Shown: piece by piece, positions 1 to 10,792 of the stretch
Numbering within the stretch: position 1 is the first letter of the stretch
How the letters are laid out: every line of letters begins with the position of its first letter
Assembly (NCBI GenBank): GCA_025934775.1
Contig: JAICWO010000009.1
Location: forward strand, 124,001 to 188,000
Origin: Gemmatimonadaceae bacterium
GTDB lineage: Bacteria > Gemmatimonadota > Gemmatimonadetes > Gemmatimonadales > Gemmatimonadaceae
Reading direction: 5' to 3'
Length of the DNA stretch: 64,000 bases
Program-made: the position numbers and the translations under genes
The notes under the pieces: generated by a model
The model's database searches: none
The model's input: only the letters and a program-made list of their open reading frames with translations
Told to the model about the DNA's origin: nothing

Positions 1-1
1 G

Positions 2-880
2 TGGGAACGCGAGCAGCTCGCGCTTCATCTCGACAAGCAATTCCAGGTCGTCCGCGAGATCGGTCGCGGCGGCATGGGTGTCGTGTTCCTTGCCCGCGAC
101 GTCGCGCTCCATCGGCTGGTCGCGATCAAAGTCCTACGCCGCGAATTCGCGCGTTTCGAGGATCACCGCGAACGCTTCCGGCGCGAAGCACGCATGACCG
201 CGCGACTGAGCCACCCGAGTATCGTGCCGGTGCACGGCTTTGGTGAAGTGGACGACTTCGTGTACATCATCATGAAGTACGTGCATGGTGAATCGCTGGC
301 CGATCGGTTGCGGCGCGAGCATCACCTGAGCGTCGCGGAATCGCGCCGCATCCTCCGCGAGCTCGCGCTGGCGCTCGATTCGGCGCACCGCCAAGCCGTG
401 GTGCATCGCGATCTCAAGGCTGAGAACATTCTGATCGAGCGCGGCACCGGTCGCGCCATGATCACGGACTTCGGCGTAGCGCTTCAGCGTTCGCTCGATC
501 CCGTGCACGCCGAGTCGGCGCGTGCGTTCGGGACGCCGCACTACATGTCGCCGGAGCAAGCCGCCGGCGAGCTCGACATCGACGGACGAAGCGACGTGTA
601 CTCACTCGGCGTGCTCGGCTACTACATGTTGAGCGGCGAGCTGCCCTTCGACGCGCCGACATTCGAGTCGCTCGCCGCCAAGCATTGTGCAGAAGCGCAC
701 GTGCCGCTCGCGACGATGCTGCCGTTCCTTCCACCCGAGGTGTGCGGGGTGATCGAGCGCTGCCTCGCGAAGGCCCGCGAGCGGCGGTGGAAGAGCGGTG
801 CCGACATGGCCGCCGCCCTGCTCGCGCCAACGTCGCAGCCGGGCTGGATTCGGCGAGCACTGCACGCGTTGTCGCGGTAG
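2..880 (+). CDS. Serine/threonine protein kinase, 5' end outside window
   Basis: The frame is open from base 2, so the true start lies left of the window; 292 residues are visible. This is a Hanks-type kinase catalytic domain. The glycine-rich loop IGRGGMGVV starts at visible residue 20, the ATP-binding Lys is in VAIKVL (residue 43), the catalytic loop is HRDLKAEN (Asp about 137), and the metal-binding DFG follows at about 156. A SPEQA motif replaces the usual APE. The protein ends about 10 residues after the kinase fold with no transmembrane helix or sensor domain, so any regulatory part must be N-terminal or absent. Its substrate cannot be inferred. It is separated from copA by about 50 bases and probably not functionally linked. 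Confidence 0.93.
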   Translation, partial: WEREQLALHLDKQFQVVREIGRGGMGVVFLARDVALHRLVAIKVLRREFARFEDHRERFRREARMTARLSHPSIVPVHGFGEVDDFVYIIMKYVHGESLADRLRREHHLSVAESRRILRELALALDSAHRQAVVHRDLKAENILIERGTGRAMITDFGVALQRSLDPVHAESARAFGTPHYMSPEQAAGELDIDGRSDVYSLGVLGYYMLSGELPFDAPTFESLAAKHCAEAHVPLATMLPFLPPEVCGVIERCLAKARERRWKSGADMAAALLAPTSQPGWIRRALHALSR

Positions 881-901
881 CGCGGCCGCGCGACCTTCCA
901 G

Positions 902-920
902 ATAGGGGGAGGGGGTATAT
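902..920. promoter_or_regulatory. G-tract operator/promoter candidate for copA-csoR
   Basis: Two G5 runs separated by one A, flanked by ATA on the left and TATAT on the right, end 12 bases before the copA ATG. CsoR/RcnR-family repressors bind A/T-flanked G/C tracts (the GGGGGTAT half occurs in copZA-type operators), and csoR is the second gene of this operon. The TATATA at 916-921 could also be a -10 element, in which case the copA transcript would start almost at its ATG. I see no second inverted half-site, so the operator reading is tentative. Confidence 0.4.
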
Positions 921-931
921 AGATTTCCGGC

Positions 932-3207
<2,276 letters not shown>

Positions 3208-3211
<4 letters not shown>

Positions 3212-3540
3212 AAACTACGAACTGTGCCTGCGGCGTGCAGGAGGCCGCCGGCCGCAAGGCCGTCGGCGTCGATCCGGAGATCAAGGAGCGCAATCTGAAG
3301 CGCCTGCGCCGCATCGAAGGGCAGGTGCGCGGAATTCAGGCCATGGTCGAGCAGGACCGGTATTGCGCCGACGTGATGACGCAGATCGCGTCCGTCCATG
3401 AAGCCCTGCGCTCGGTTGGGCGCGAGCTGATGCGCAATCACCTGCGCCACTGCGCCGCCGAGGCGATCAAGGCTGGCGATGCGCGCGCGGACGCGATGTA
3501 CGACGAGCTCGTGGACCTGATGTATCGGCACGCGCGCTAG
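3208..3540 (+). CDS. csoR: CsoR-type copper-sensing repressor
   Basis: A 110-residue all-helical DUF156 repressor. The Cu(I) ligands are in register with CsoR: Cys53, His78 and Cys82 show the same C-x24-H-x3-C spacing as the Mycobacterium tuberculosis protein. Apo-CsoR represses its operon and copper releases it, so it should control copA. The start is a TTG overlapping the copA stop, supported by GAGGAG at 3194-3199, 8 bases upstream. The N-terminus carries an extra CAC (Cys6, Cys8) not needed for the family fold. The 3' end overlaps the convergent FAD-Rieske gene by 74 bases. Confidence 0.9.
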
Positions 3541-5107
3541 CGTCGATGGGCGCGAGCGGCTCGACCGCCGGTCCGTTGATGACTTGCCCGTACGGATCGA
3601 AGCGCGATCCGTGGCACGGACAATCCCACGTCTTTTCCGTCGAGTTCCACGCGACGACGCACTTGAGGTGCGTGCAGAGCGCCGAGCAACGGTGGAGCTC
3701 GCCGGCGTCGTCGCGATAGACGGCGATCTTCTGCGTGCCGTCGCGCATGATGCTCCCTTCGCCGCGCCGAATGGCGTCCTCACTGGGCACCTCGCTCCCG
3801 GTGAGGCGGTCCTTCACGTAGCGCACCGCGACGTCCGCGTTCTCCTTGGTGAACTCCTCGATCGGCTTCGCGCGCAGCGAGACCCGGTTCGGATCGTACA
3901 GCGATGCCCACGGATTGGGCCGGCCGAGTATGAGATCGCTCAATAGCATTCCGGCAATCGTGCCGTGCGTCATCCCCTGTCCGGAGTCGCCGGACGCCAT
4001 GTACACGTGCTCGGCGCCATCCGGATTGCGGCCGATGAAGGCGATGTAGTCGTTCGGCTCGAGCACCTGGCCGGACCAGCGATAGACGATCTCGCGCGCT
4101 TCGGGCCAGCGCTCGCGCGTCCAGCGCTCCAGCCGGCGCCAGCGCTCCTGACCGTCGTCCGCGTGCGCCGTCTTGTGGTCCTCTCCCCCGACGATCAGCG
4201 CGTCATACGGCGTGTCGTCGGCGCTCCCCGCAGGGTTCTCGAGCGGCTGCACGCGGATGTAGTGATATGGGTCGGACGTATCCCAGTACAGCGCCAGCAT
4301 CACCGATCCGCGCGGAATCACGGCCGCGATCACGTACGTGCGATAGGGCGCCTGCTTCATGTGCGTGCGGAACATGTCCGTGATCGAGCCGTTCGTGCAC
4401 ACGCACACCGCGTCGGCCGTGATGGTGTGGCCGGTGTCCGTTTTCACCGTGCACGGCGAGCCGCCCTCGACGCTCTCGACGTGCGTGTCGCAGTAGATGC
4501 GGCCGCCGGCGCGCACGATGGCCGACGCGACGCCGGACAGATATTCGAGGATGTGGAACTGGCCCTGGTTCGGAAATCGGAGACAGGGCCCCGAGCTCCA
4601 GGGCACACCCGGAATGCGCGGAAGCTTCTGCACTCCCGCGAGTCCGGCGCGCTGCGCGGCCGCGAGCTCCTCGTCGAGCACGTCCTCCGTTTCGGCGCCG
4701 CCGAGGAACAGATAGCCATCGACGCGGCGGAAGTCGCAGTCGATGCCCTCGTCGCGCACGATCTGCTCGATGCGATCGACGGCTGCGCCGTGACTCTCGA
4801 CGATCAACCGCGCGCCCTCGCCGCCGTGCACGTGCTCGAGGACATAAATGCGGTCGTCCATCGCATTCGTGAGGTGCGCCGTGGTGCGCCCCGACTCGCC
4901 ACCGCCAATCGGGCCGTCGTCGATGACGATGACTTTCTTGCCGGCCTTGGCGAGCGTGTACGCCGTCGTGAGACCGGCGATGCCGGCGCCGACGACGCAG
5001 ACGTCCGTACGCGCATCTCCGGCGAGCGACGGAAACGTTGGCACTTCGAACGTCCCGTACCACACGGAGGCGGTGTCACCGCCAGGATATGCGTTGTGCT
5101 CGGTCAT
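3467..5107 (-). CDS. FAD-dependent oxidoreductase with C-terminal Rieske domain
   Basis: A 546-residue two-domain protein. Residues about 36-400 form a DAO-type FAD domain with GAGIAG at 40-45 for the dinucleotide. Residues about 473-505 form a [2Fe-2S] Rieske domain with CTH and CPCH ligand pairs. This architecture is the YhfW-like glycine/D-amino-acid oxidase-like family; the substrate is unknown. The ATG at 5107 was chosen because it gives the usual short lead into the FAD fold; an upstream in-frame ATG at 5149 is possible. The last ~24 residues (Arg/Ser/Pro-rich) are encoded antisense to csoR and look like read-through past the normal Rieske end. It is divergent from the Wzi-like gene, with 87 bases between the starts. 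Confidence 0.85.
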   Translation of the reverse strand: MTEHNAYPGGDTASVWYGTFEVPTFPSLAGDARTDVCVVGAGIAGLTTAYTLAKAGKKVIVIDDGPIGGGESGRTTAHLTNAMDDRIYVLEHVHGGEGARLIVESHGAAVDRIEQIVRDEGIDCDFRRVDGYLFLGGAETEDVLDEELAAAQRAGLAGVQKLPRIPGVPWSSGPCLRFPNQGQFHILEYLSGVASAIVRAGGRIYCDTHVESVEGGSPCTVKTDTGHTITADAVCVCTNGSITDMFRTHMKQAPYRTYVIAAVIPRGSVMLALYWDTSDPYHYIRVQPLENPAGSADDTPYDALIVGGEDHKTAHADDGQERWRRLERWTRERWPEAREIVYRWSGQVLEPNDYIAFIGRNPDGAEHVYMASGDSGQGMTHGTIAGMLLSDLILGRPNPWASLYDPNRVSLRAKPIEEFTKENADVAVRYVKDRLTGSEVPSEDAIRRGEGSIMRDGTQKIAVYRDDAGELHRCSALCTHLKCVVAWNSTEKTWDCPCHGSRFDPYGQVINGPAVEPLAPIDASARADTSGPRARRTSRPRAHRQP

Positions 5108-5194
5108 GGTCGAGTCGCGAGATCGATAGTCCGAGCACCGGTTGCACACCGCGCACCACTTCCGCAGATCATCTTGCCCGGCGAAGCTTCGCGG

Positions 5195-6769
5195 ATGCTT
5201 CGACGCGTTCTCATCGCGCTGGCTGCTACCGCGCAGCTCGCATCAGCTCAGGCCACCAGCTTCGTGCCGCCCGACGAGCGCGTGTACGACGACATCGCTC
5301 GGCTTTCCGCCGCGGGGTTGATCGACACCATCGTCGTGTCGCCCCGACCGTACTCGCGGCGTGAAGTCCTCCGCGTGCTGCGCGAGGCGCAGCGCAATCT
5401 CGATCGGATCTCGCCGAGCGGCTGGGCCGCGTCGACGATCGCGGCGGACCTGGCGATCTACGATCGACCGGAGAACCGCGCGATCGACGACGTTCGCGCC
5501 GAGGCGACCGAGCTGAGCAGCCCGGATCGCGCCGTGCCGCCGCAGCCGACCGGCGGCATCGATGCGCGCATCAATCCACTCGCGGCGAACCGCGACGGCC
5601 GTCCGATCACCGACGGCACGTCCGCGACGATCGAGACGATGCATCGGGTGGAGCTCGGCAGGCACTTCGCCCTGTCGCTCAATCCGCTCTTCTACGCGGC
5701 GGCGCCACGCGGTGGAAATGCAACCGAACGGTTGCGTATTCAGTCCGGTGAAGTGGACGTCCTGTTCGGCAACATGCACCTGGATGCCGGCCGCGGGTAC
5801 GCGGTCTTTGGGGAGGCCGAGAACGGCGGCGTCGCGCTGTCGACGAATGCGCCGGCGCTCGACATGGTGCGGCTCTCGAACGACATGCCCGCGCGGCTCC
5901 CGTTTCCGCTCAATTTCCTGGGTCCGGTACACGGGACGGTGTTCGTGGCCGATCTCGGCAAGCACCAGCACTTTCCGTATTCGCAATTGGCGGGCTGGAG
6001 CTTTAGCGGCCGTCCGGTGTCGCACTTCGAGTTCGGCATGGAAGTGATCGACGAGATGGGCGGCCGCGGCGCACCGGGCGCGTCGTTCGGCGATCGCGCA
6101 CTCGACGTGCTCATCCTGCCCGATGTGTTCCGCAGGCATTCGGACTTTCAGTTCTCGAACAAGATGTTCGGCGGCAATTTCCGACTGCATGCGCCGAGCT
6201 TTGGCGGGTTCGAGCTCTACGCCGAAGGATTGCTCGACGACTGGGATCAGCGGCGGGTGAAGAGCAGCCTGTTCGACGACGGCGGCGGTGTTGCGGGCAT
6301 CGACTTCTCATGCATCATGGAATGTGGCCGTCTGCGCGCGCGGGCCGAGTATCGACAGACGGGCATCCGCTACTACACGCATGGACAGTTCGCGAGCGGC
6401 ATCACCGAAGACAGCCTGATCCTGGGCGACCAGCTCGGGCCACGTGCGACGGCCGGGTACGCCACCGTCGATCTCGATGCGGCGCGGCTGGGGACGTTCT
6501 CGGTCGAGGGCGCGCTCGAGGTGCGGAGCGGAAACGTCTACACGGCCGTGGCGAACGGCGTGAATCAGACCGACTTTCATTTCGAGCTGACGCAGAGAAA
6601 CCCCGCCGAGAAGCGCGCGCGCGCGCTGCTCGTCTGGCGGTCGGCACGCGATCGGCGGATCGACGTGCGGGCGGCGGCGGGGGCGGAGCGCACGCATAAC
6701 TTCGCCTTCGTCGGCGGAATGACGAAAACGAATGGCATCGTGCAGTTGGGCGCTGAGTTTCGGCCGTGA
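5195..6769 (+). CDS. wzi: Wzi-like outer-membrane capsule assembly protein
   Basis: A 524-residue exported protein. Residues 1-19 are a signal peptide (MLRRVLIALAATAQLASA) with cleavage expected after ASA. The N-terminal part contains the D-I-x-R-L-x-A-A-G-L-I-D-T helix often seen before the barrel in capsule assembly Wzi family members. The remainder alternates short polar/aromatic strands consistent with an 18-strand beta-barrel that anchors surface polysaccharide. The reading frame stays open far upstream (to 3965), but that part is antisense to the oxidoreductase; the signal peptide fixes the start at 5195. It is first in an operon with the deacetylase and the UPF0104 protein. The family assignment rests on overall pattern, not on a catalytic motif. 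Confidence 0.65.
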   Translation: MLRRVLIALAATAQLASAQATSFVPPDERVYDDIARLSAAGLIDTIVVSPRPYSRREVLRVLREAQRNLDRISPSGWAASTIAADLAIYDRPENRAIDDVRAEATELSSPDRAVPPQPTGGIDARINPLAANRDGRPITDGTSATIETMHRVELGRHFALSLNPLFYAAAPRGGNATERLRIQSGEVDVLFGNMHLDAGRGYAVFGEAENGGVALSTNAPALDMVRLSNDMPARLPFPLNFLGPVHGTVFVADLGKHQHFPYSQLAGWSFSGRPVSHFEFGMEVIDEMGGRGAPGASFGDRALDVLILPDVFRRHSDFQFSNKMFGGNFRLHAPSFGGFELYAEGLLDDWDQRRVKSSLFDDGGGVAGIDFSCIMECGRLRARAEYRQTGIRYYTHGQFASGITEDSLILGDQLGPRATAGYATVDLDAARLGTFSVEGALEVRSGNVYTAVANGVNQTDFHFELTQRNPAEKRARALLVWRSARDRRIDVRAAAGAERTHNFAFVGGMTKTNGIVQLGAEFRP

Positions 6770-6782
6770 GCCAGCCTGCGTC

Positions 6783-7484
6783 GTGACGACCGTCGCGTTC
6801 ACGGTCGACCTCGAGCCGGACTGCCCGCCGTTCCTCTCCGGGTTTCGCGGCGTGGAGCATGGACTCCCGGCGCTGCTCGATCTGCTCGCGGAGCTCGGCG
6901 TGCCGGCGACGTTCTTCACGACGGGCGAAGTCGCGACGCGCTTTCCGGACGCCGTCGCGCGCGTGGTGCGCGAAGGGCACGAGCTCGCCTGCCACGGCAT
7001 GAGCCACACCGCCTTCACGGAGCTGTCGCCCGCGGCAGCGCGCGACGAGATCACGCAGTCGACGGAGATCCTCCGCGCGTTCGACCTCGTGACGTCGTTC
7101 CGCGCGCCGTACCTCAAATTCCCGCCCGCCTACGTCGCGCTGCTGCGCGACGCGGGACTCATGCTCGACTCGTCGCAAGCCAAATATAAGATCGAGTATT
7201 ACAGAACGAGGAAGACGTTCGACATCACGCGCGTGCCGGCGTCGGTCACGTCGTCGGTGCTGCGCTTCCCGCGCGCACTGCGCTGGCTCTACCTCGGCGC
7301 GCTGTCGAGCCCCGTCGTGTTGTTCACGCATCCTTGGGAGTTCGTCGATCTCACGCGTGAGCAGCTGCGCTGGGATTGCCGGTTCAGGACCGGCGCTCCG
7401 GCGCTCGCGTGCGTGCGGGACGTACTCGCCGGCTACCAGCGCGGCGGCGCACGGTTCGTCAGAATGCGAGAGCTCGCGGCGTGA
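6783..7484 (+). CDS. NodB-type polysaccharide deacetylase
   Basis: A 233-residue protein of the carbohydrate esterase 4 fold. The metal site is visible: Asp in TVDLEPD near residue 9 and two His in ACHGMSH (H-x3-H). Motif 3 appears as SFRAPYLKFPP and a late His as FTHPWEF. Such enzymes remove N-acetyl groups from hexosamines in polysaccharides or lipid-linked sugars. The D-x-E start of motif 1 resembles exosortase-locus deacetylases rather than the classical TFDDG. GTG 6783 is taken as start because it immediately precedes the first beta-strand; an ATG at 6732 would overlap the Wzi-like gene. There is no signal peptide, so it may act on the cytoplasmic face. The stop overlaps the next start (GTGA). 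Confidence 0.85.
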   Translation: MTTVAFTVDLEPDCPPFLSGFRGVEHGLPALLDLLAELGVPATFFTTGEVATRFPDAVARVVREGHELACHGMSHTAFTELSPAAARDEITQSTEILRAFDLVTSFRAPYLKFPPAYVALLRDAGLMLDSSQAKYKIEYYRTRKTFDITRVPASVTSSVLRFPRALRWLYLGALSSPVVLFTHPWEFVDLTREQLRWDCRFRTGAPALACVRDVLAGYQRGGARFVRMRELAA

Positions 7485-8368
7485 CCCCGGCGGCGCGCGC
7501 GCGCCTCGCGTGGACCGTGGGTCTCCTGGTCGTCACCATCGGCATCGTCGTGGCCGTTCGGTCGGTCGATTGGCGCGCCGCGCTGTCGACGATCGCGCAC
7601 GTGCGTATCGGGTGGCTCGTGCTGGCCGTCGTTCTCAACGCCGGTATTCTGGTGGCCTGGGGCGGATTCTGGAGCGTGCTCGCGCCGCGCGCCGCGCGCG
7701 TGCCATACCGCCGGATGTTCGAGATCGCCGCGATCGCCTCGGCGGTGATGAACACGGTGCCATTTCTCGCGGGCCACGCCACCGGCGTCGCGCTGTTGAT
7801 CAAGCGCGCCGGTCTCTCGGCGCAATCGGCGCTCTCGGTGCTCGCGCTCGACCAGCTTGGCGAAGGGATCGTGAAGGTCGCGGTCTGCCTCGCGGTTGGA
7901 CTCTTTTCACCGCTGCCGGGCTGGATGCATCGCGCGTTCATCGGCGTGACGATCGTCGTCGGCCTGCTGCTCGTGCTCCTGCTGTTCGTCGCCAACTCGA
8001 GCGAGCGCTGGGGACGCGATCTCGCCGCGCTGCGCGATGTTCGACACGGCATCGTCGCGCTGGTGCTCGTCGCGATGTCCAAGGTGATGGAGGCGCTCGG
8101 GATCGTCGCGGTGCAGCATGCGTTCGGGCTGGGCTTCGCGCTCCCGGCGGTGCTGCTCGTGCTGGCGGCCGTGCTGCTCGCGACGATGATCCCCGTGTCA
8201 CCAGGAAACCTTGGCGCGTACGAAGCCGCCGCGTTCTTCGTCTATCGCTATCTGGGTCTTTCGCCCGAACAGGCGCTGGCGCTCGCGATCGTCCAGCACC
8301 TGTGTTTCATGGCCCCGTCAATCGGCGTTGGCTACGCGCTCGGCGCTCGCCGCGCGATCCGGGGCTGA
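7481..8368 (+). CDS. UPF0104/flippase-like integral membrane protein
   Basis: A 295-residue polytopic protein with about eight predicted helices. It belongs to the lysylphosphatidylglycerol synthase transmembrane / AglD-like family. Supporting signals are the conserved E-G-I near residue 130 and the loop IPVSPGNLGAYEAAAFF near 235-251, which is characteristic of this family. Members are proposed to move or modify lipid-linked substrates. Translation is coupled to the deacetylase through a GTGA overlap. The context (Wzi-like, deacetylase) suggests a role in envelope glycan or lipid handling. The last 51 bases overlap the convergent SPT-like gene. Confidence 0.75.
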   Translation: MTPAARARLAWTVGLLVVTIGIVVAVRSVDWRAALSTIAHVRIGWLVLAVVLNAGILVAWGGFWSVLAPRAARVPYRRMFEIAAIASAVMNTVPFLAGHATGVALLIKRAGLSAQSALSVLALDQLGEGIVKVAVCLAVGLFSPLPGWMHRAFIGVTIVVGLLLVLLLFVANSSERWGRDLAALRDVRHGIVALVLVAMSKVMEALGIVAVQHAFGLGFALPAVLLVLAAVLLATMIPVSPGNLGAYEAAAFFVYRYLGLSPEQALALAIVQHLCFMAPSIGVGYALGARRAIRG

Positions 8369-9562
8369 TGGCTGCGCAACGCTGAAATCAGCCACCGCTT
8401 TCGCGACATGGGCGAACGCGGCGAGCACGCGCTCGATCTGTTCGTCCGTGTGTTCGGCCGACATCGAGACGCGAATGCGGCACGCGTTCGGAGGCACCGC
8501 CGGCGGAACGATGGGGTGGCTGAAAGTTCCATCGTCGAAGAGCGTGCGCCACGCGATGAGCACTTTCTCAACATCGCCGATCAACACCGGAATTACCGGT
8601 GTCTGGCTCGCGCCGATGTCGAAGCCCATCTGGCGCAGACCGTCGGCCACACGCTGCGTGTTCCGCCACACCCGTTCGCGCCGCTCGGGCTCCTGCTCCA
8701 TGACGTCAAGCGCCGCGAGCGCGCCCGCCACGGATGACGGCGGCATGCTCGCGGTGAAGATCAGCGCGCGGGCGTGATGCCGGAGCCAGTGGATCACCGC
8801 GTCTGATCCCGCGACGACTCCGCCCAGCGATGCGAGCGATTTCGAGAATGTCGCGAGAATGAGATCGACCTGCTCGCCCAGGCCAAAGTGACTCGCCGTG
8901 CCGGCGCCATCGGGTCCGAGCACGCCGAGGGCATGCGCTTCGTCGAGCAAGATCTGCGCGCCGTGCTGCTTGGATACGCGCACGAGCTCCGGCAGGTCGA
9001 CGATGCTGCCTTCCATCGAGAACACGCCATCGCTCACCACGAGCTTGTTGGCGTCCGGCGGCAATTTCGCGAGCTGTTTGTCGAGCGCCGTGAAATCGCC
9101 GTGCGGGTACCGGTGCATCTCGCCGTTCGACAGGCGCGCACCGTCGACGAGCGACGCGTGATTGAGCCGATCCAGAAAGAGATGATCGCCGCGCCCGACG
9201 AGCGGCGCGATGGCGCCGATGCTCGCCTGATAGCCGGTGGTGAAGACGAGCGCCGCTTCCTTGTTGAACAGCTTCGCGAGCCGCGCCTCGAGCTCGTAGT
9301 GCAGATCGAGCGTGCCATTGAGAAAGCGGCTGCCGGTCGAGCCGCTGCCGAATTTCGCGAGGGCGACGCGCGCCGCCTCGAGCACTTTGGGATGGTGCGT
9401 GAGCCCGAGATAGTTGTTCGACCCCACCATGATCTTCCAATCGCCGCGAATGCGCGCTTCGGTCGCCGTCGCCTCCTCGATCGGATGGAAATACGGATAG
9501 AGTCCCAGGGCTTCGTGCTCGCGAACGGCCGTATAGCCTTCACACTTGTCGAAGATGCTCAT
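8318..9562 (-). CDS. Serine palmitoyltransferase-like alpha-oxoamine synthase
   Basis: A 414-residue PLP enzyme of the AONS/KBL/SPT family that condenses an amino acid with an acyl thioester. The PLP lysine is Lys241 in TFSKSLASLGG. The PLP-stacking/His region is HASLVDGARLS and the Asp-His element is DEAHALG. The FTASMPPSS segment and the AEHTDEQIERVL C-terminus resemble Sphingomonas SPT more than KBL or BioF. It starts inside the stop codon of the upstream GNAT gene (ATGA), so the two proteins are made together. That pairing supports a role in sphingoid-base synthesis (serine plus palmitoyl thioester to 3-ketodihydrosphingosine). AONS or KBL activity is the alternative. There is a 51-base convergent overlap with the UPF0104 gene. 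Confidence 0.8.
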   Translation of the reverse strand: MSIFDKCEGYTAVREHEALGLYPYFHPIEEATATEARIRGDWKIMVGSNNYLGLTHHPKVLEAARVALAKFGSGSTGSRFLNGTLDLHYELEARLAKLFNKEAALVFTTGYQASIGAIAPLVGRGDHLFLDRLNHASLVDGARLSNGEMHRYPHGDFTALDKQLAKLPPDANKLVVSDGVFSMEGSIVDLPELVRVSKQHGAQILLDEAHALGVLGPDGAGTASHFGLGEQVDLILATFSKSLASLGGVVAGSDAVIHWLRHHARALIFTASMPPSSVAGALAALDVMEQEPERRERVWRNTQRVADGLRQMGFDIGASQTPVIPVLIGDVEKVLIAWRTLFDDGTFSHPIVPPAVPPNACRIRVSMSAEHTDEQIERVLAAFAHVAKAVADFSVAQPSAPDRAASAERVANAD

Positions 9563-10710
9563 ACGCTTGCCGGCGTGATGGCCCGATCGTAGATCCGCCA
9601 GCGGCGATACTCCTTCAAGCCCAATGCGGCGAGCGGCCGGTTGAGCTTCTCGTTGTCCTCGAGGATCCAGGACGCCTCGCCCGTGGTGGCTCCTCTGGCT
9701 CGACCGCGCCGGTCGATCTCGTTCGCGAAGAGCGGAAAGATGCTGCGCGTGCGGTACCGTGCTTTCACGCCAAGGATCATGATTCGCACGGATGTGAGAC
9801 GCCGTTTGGCCGCGAGGATCTTGAAGATGCCCGTCGGCAGCAGCCGCCCGTTGCCGATCGCTTTGAAGGCACGGTGATAATCGGGCAGCACGATCAGAAA
9901 GCCGGCCGGATCGCCGTTCACCTCGGCAATGAAGGCGAGATTCTTCCACACGATGTGCTTCAGGACCTTCGCCTCGTGCACGAAGCTGTCATGCGACATC
10001 GGAAAGAAGCCCCAGTTCTTCTCCCACGCCTCGTTGTAGATCTCCCAGCAGCGTTCCACCTCTCGATCGAAGTCGCGAATATCGATGTCACGAAAGGTGA
10101 GCCGGTTGCCCTGCATGGCTCGTTCCGCATGACGCTGGTATCGCTCCGGAAGAACGAACGGCTGCTCCGTCTCGATCGAAATATGATAGGCGATGAGATC
10201 CTTCGCCTTCGCGAAGCCCGCACCGTCCACGAGCGTTGAGTAATAGCGCGGATTCCACGTCGTCATGATCATGGGGTGCTGCTCGAAGCCGTCCACGAGC
10301 AGACCACATTCGTGATTGGTCGACGGGTTCACGGGCCCGCGGATCGTATCGAGCCGACGCTCGCGAAGCCATGACTCCGCGGCCGCGAAGAGCGCGTTCG
10401 CGGCTTCCTGATCCTCCTTGCACTCGAAGAAGCCGAAGAAGCCGACACGGTCGCCGTGGAAGTCGTTGTGCGCGCGGTTCTCGATCGCGGCGATGCGCCC
10501 GACCGGCTTGCCGTTCCGCAACGCCAGGAACAATTCCCGGGTAGCCTCGCGGTAGAACGGATTATTCTTGGAATCGAGCGCGTCGCGCACGGCGATGCGC
10601 AGGGGCGGCACCCATTGCGGGTGATCCGCGCGATTGTAGATCTGCCAGGGCAGGTCCACGAACCGGCGCAAATCGCGCGCAGACGAGACGGTAACGATGT
10701 CGATGGACAC
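9559..10710 (-). CDS. GNAT-fold acyltransferase, candidate bacterial ceramide synthase
   Basis: A 383-residue acyl-CoA N-acyltransferase-fold protein. The GTG at 10710 is chosen because homology to the decayed copy at 12.34 kb begins exactly there and the N-terminus (VSIDIVTVSS) is a first beta-strand. The segment RGPVNPSTNHECGLLVDG near residues 120-137 and the ILPDYHRAFK-like region are typical of the large GNAT proteins found beside bacterial SPT genes. In Caulobacter, a GNAT-type protein performs ceramide synthesis; neighbourhood suggests the same here, N-acylating the sphingoid base. Substrate assignment is inference. It is the first gene of a two-gene SPT operon. Confidence 0.7.
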   Translation of the reverse strand: MSIDIVTVSSARDLRRFVDLPWQIYNRADHPQWVPPLRIAVRDALDSKNNPFYREATRELFLALRNGKPVGRIAAIENRAHNDFHGDRVGFFGFFECKEDQEAANALFAAAESWLRERRLDTIRGPVNPSTNHECGLLVDGFEQHPMIMTTWNPRYYSTLVDGAGFAKAKDLIAYHISIETEQPFVLPERYQRHAERAMQGNRLTFRDIDIRDFDREVERCWEIYNEAWEKNWGFFPMSHDSFVHEAKVLKHIVWKNLAFIAEVNGDPAGFLIVLPDYHRAFKAIGNGRLLPTGIFKILAAKRRLTSVRIMILGVKARYRTRSIFPLFANEIDRRGRARGATTGEASWILEDNEKLNRPLAALGLKEYRRWRIYDRAITPASV

Positions 10711-10792
10711 GTCGGCGAATGTAATCCAAGCGGAGAATGCGCGAGAGGAGGTCTCCCGAAGTCGAGCGATCACGAGTTGGTGAATGCGACGC

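Noticed and set aside
872-882. GCGGTAGCGCG as a third ops-like element before copA
   Set aside because: The TAG is the kinase stop codon, the TTTGCC part is absent, and copA is not part of a long operon, so chance is the simpler reading.
3965-5194. A long N-terminal extension of the Wzi-like protein
   Set aside because: This part is antisense to the FAD-Rieske gene and would bury the clear signal peptide that begins at 5195.
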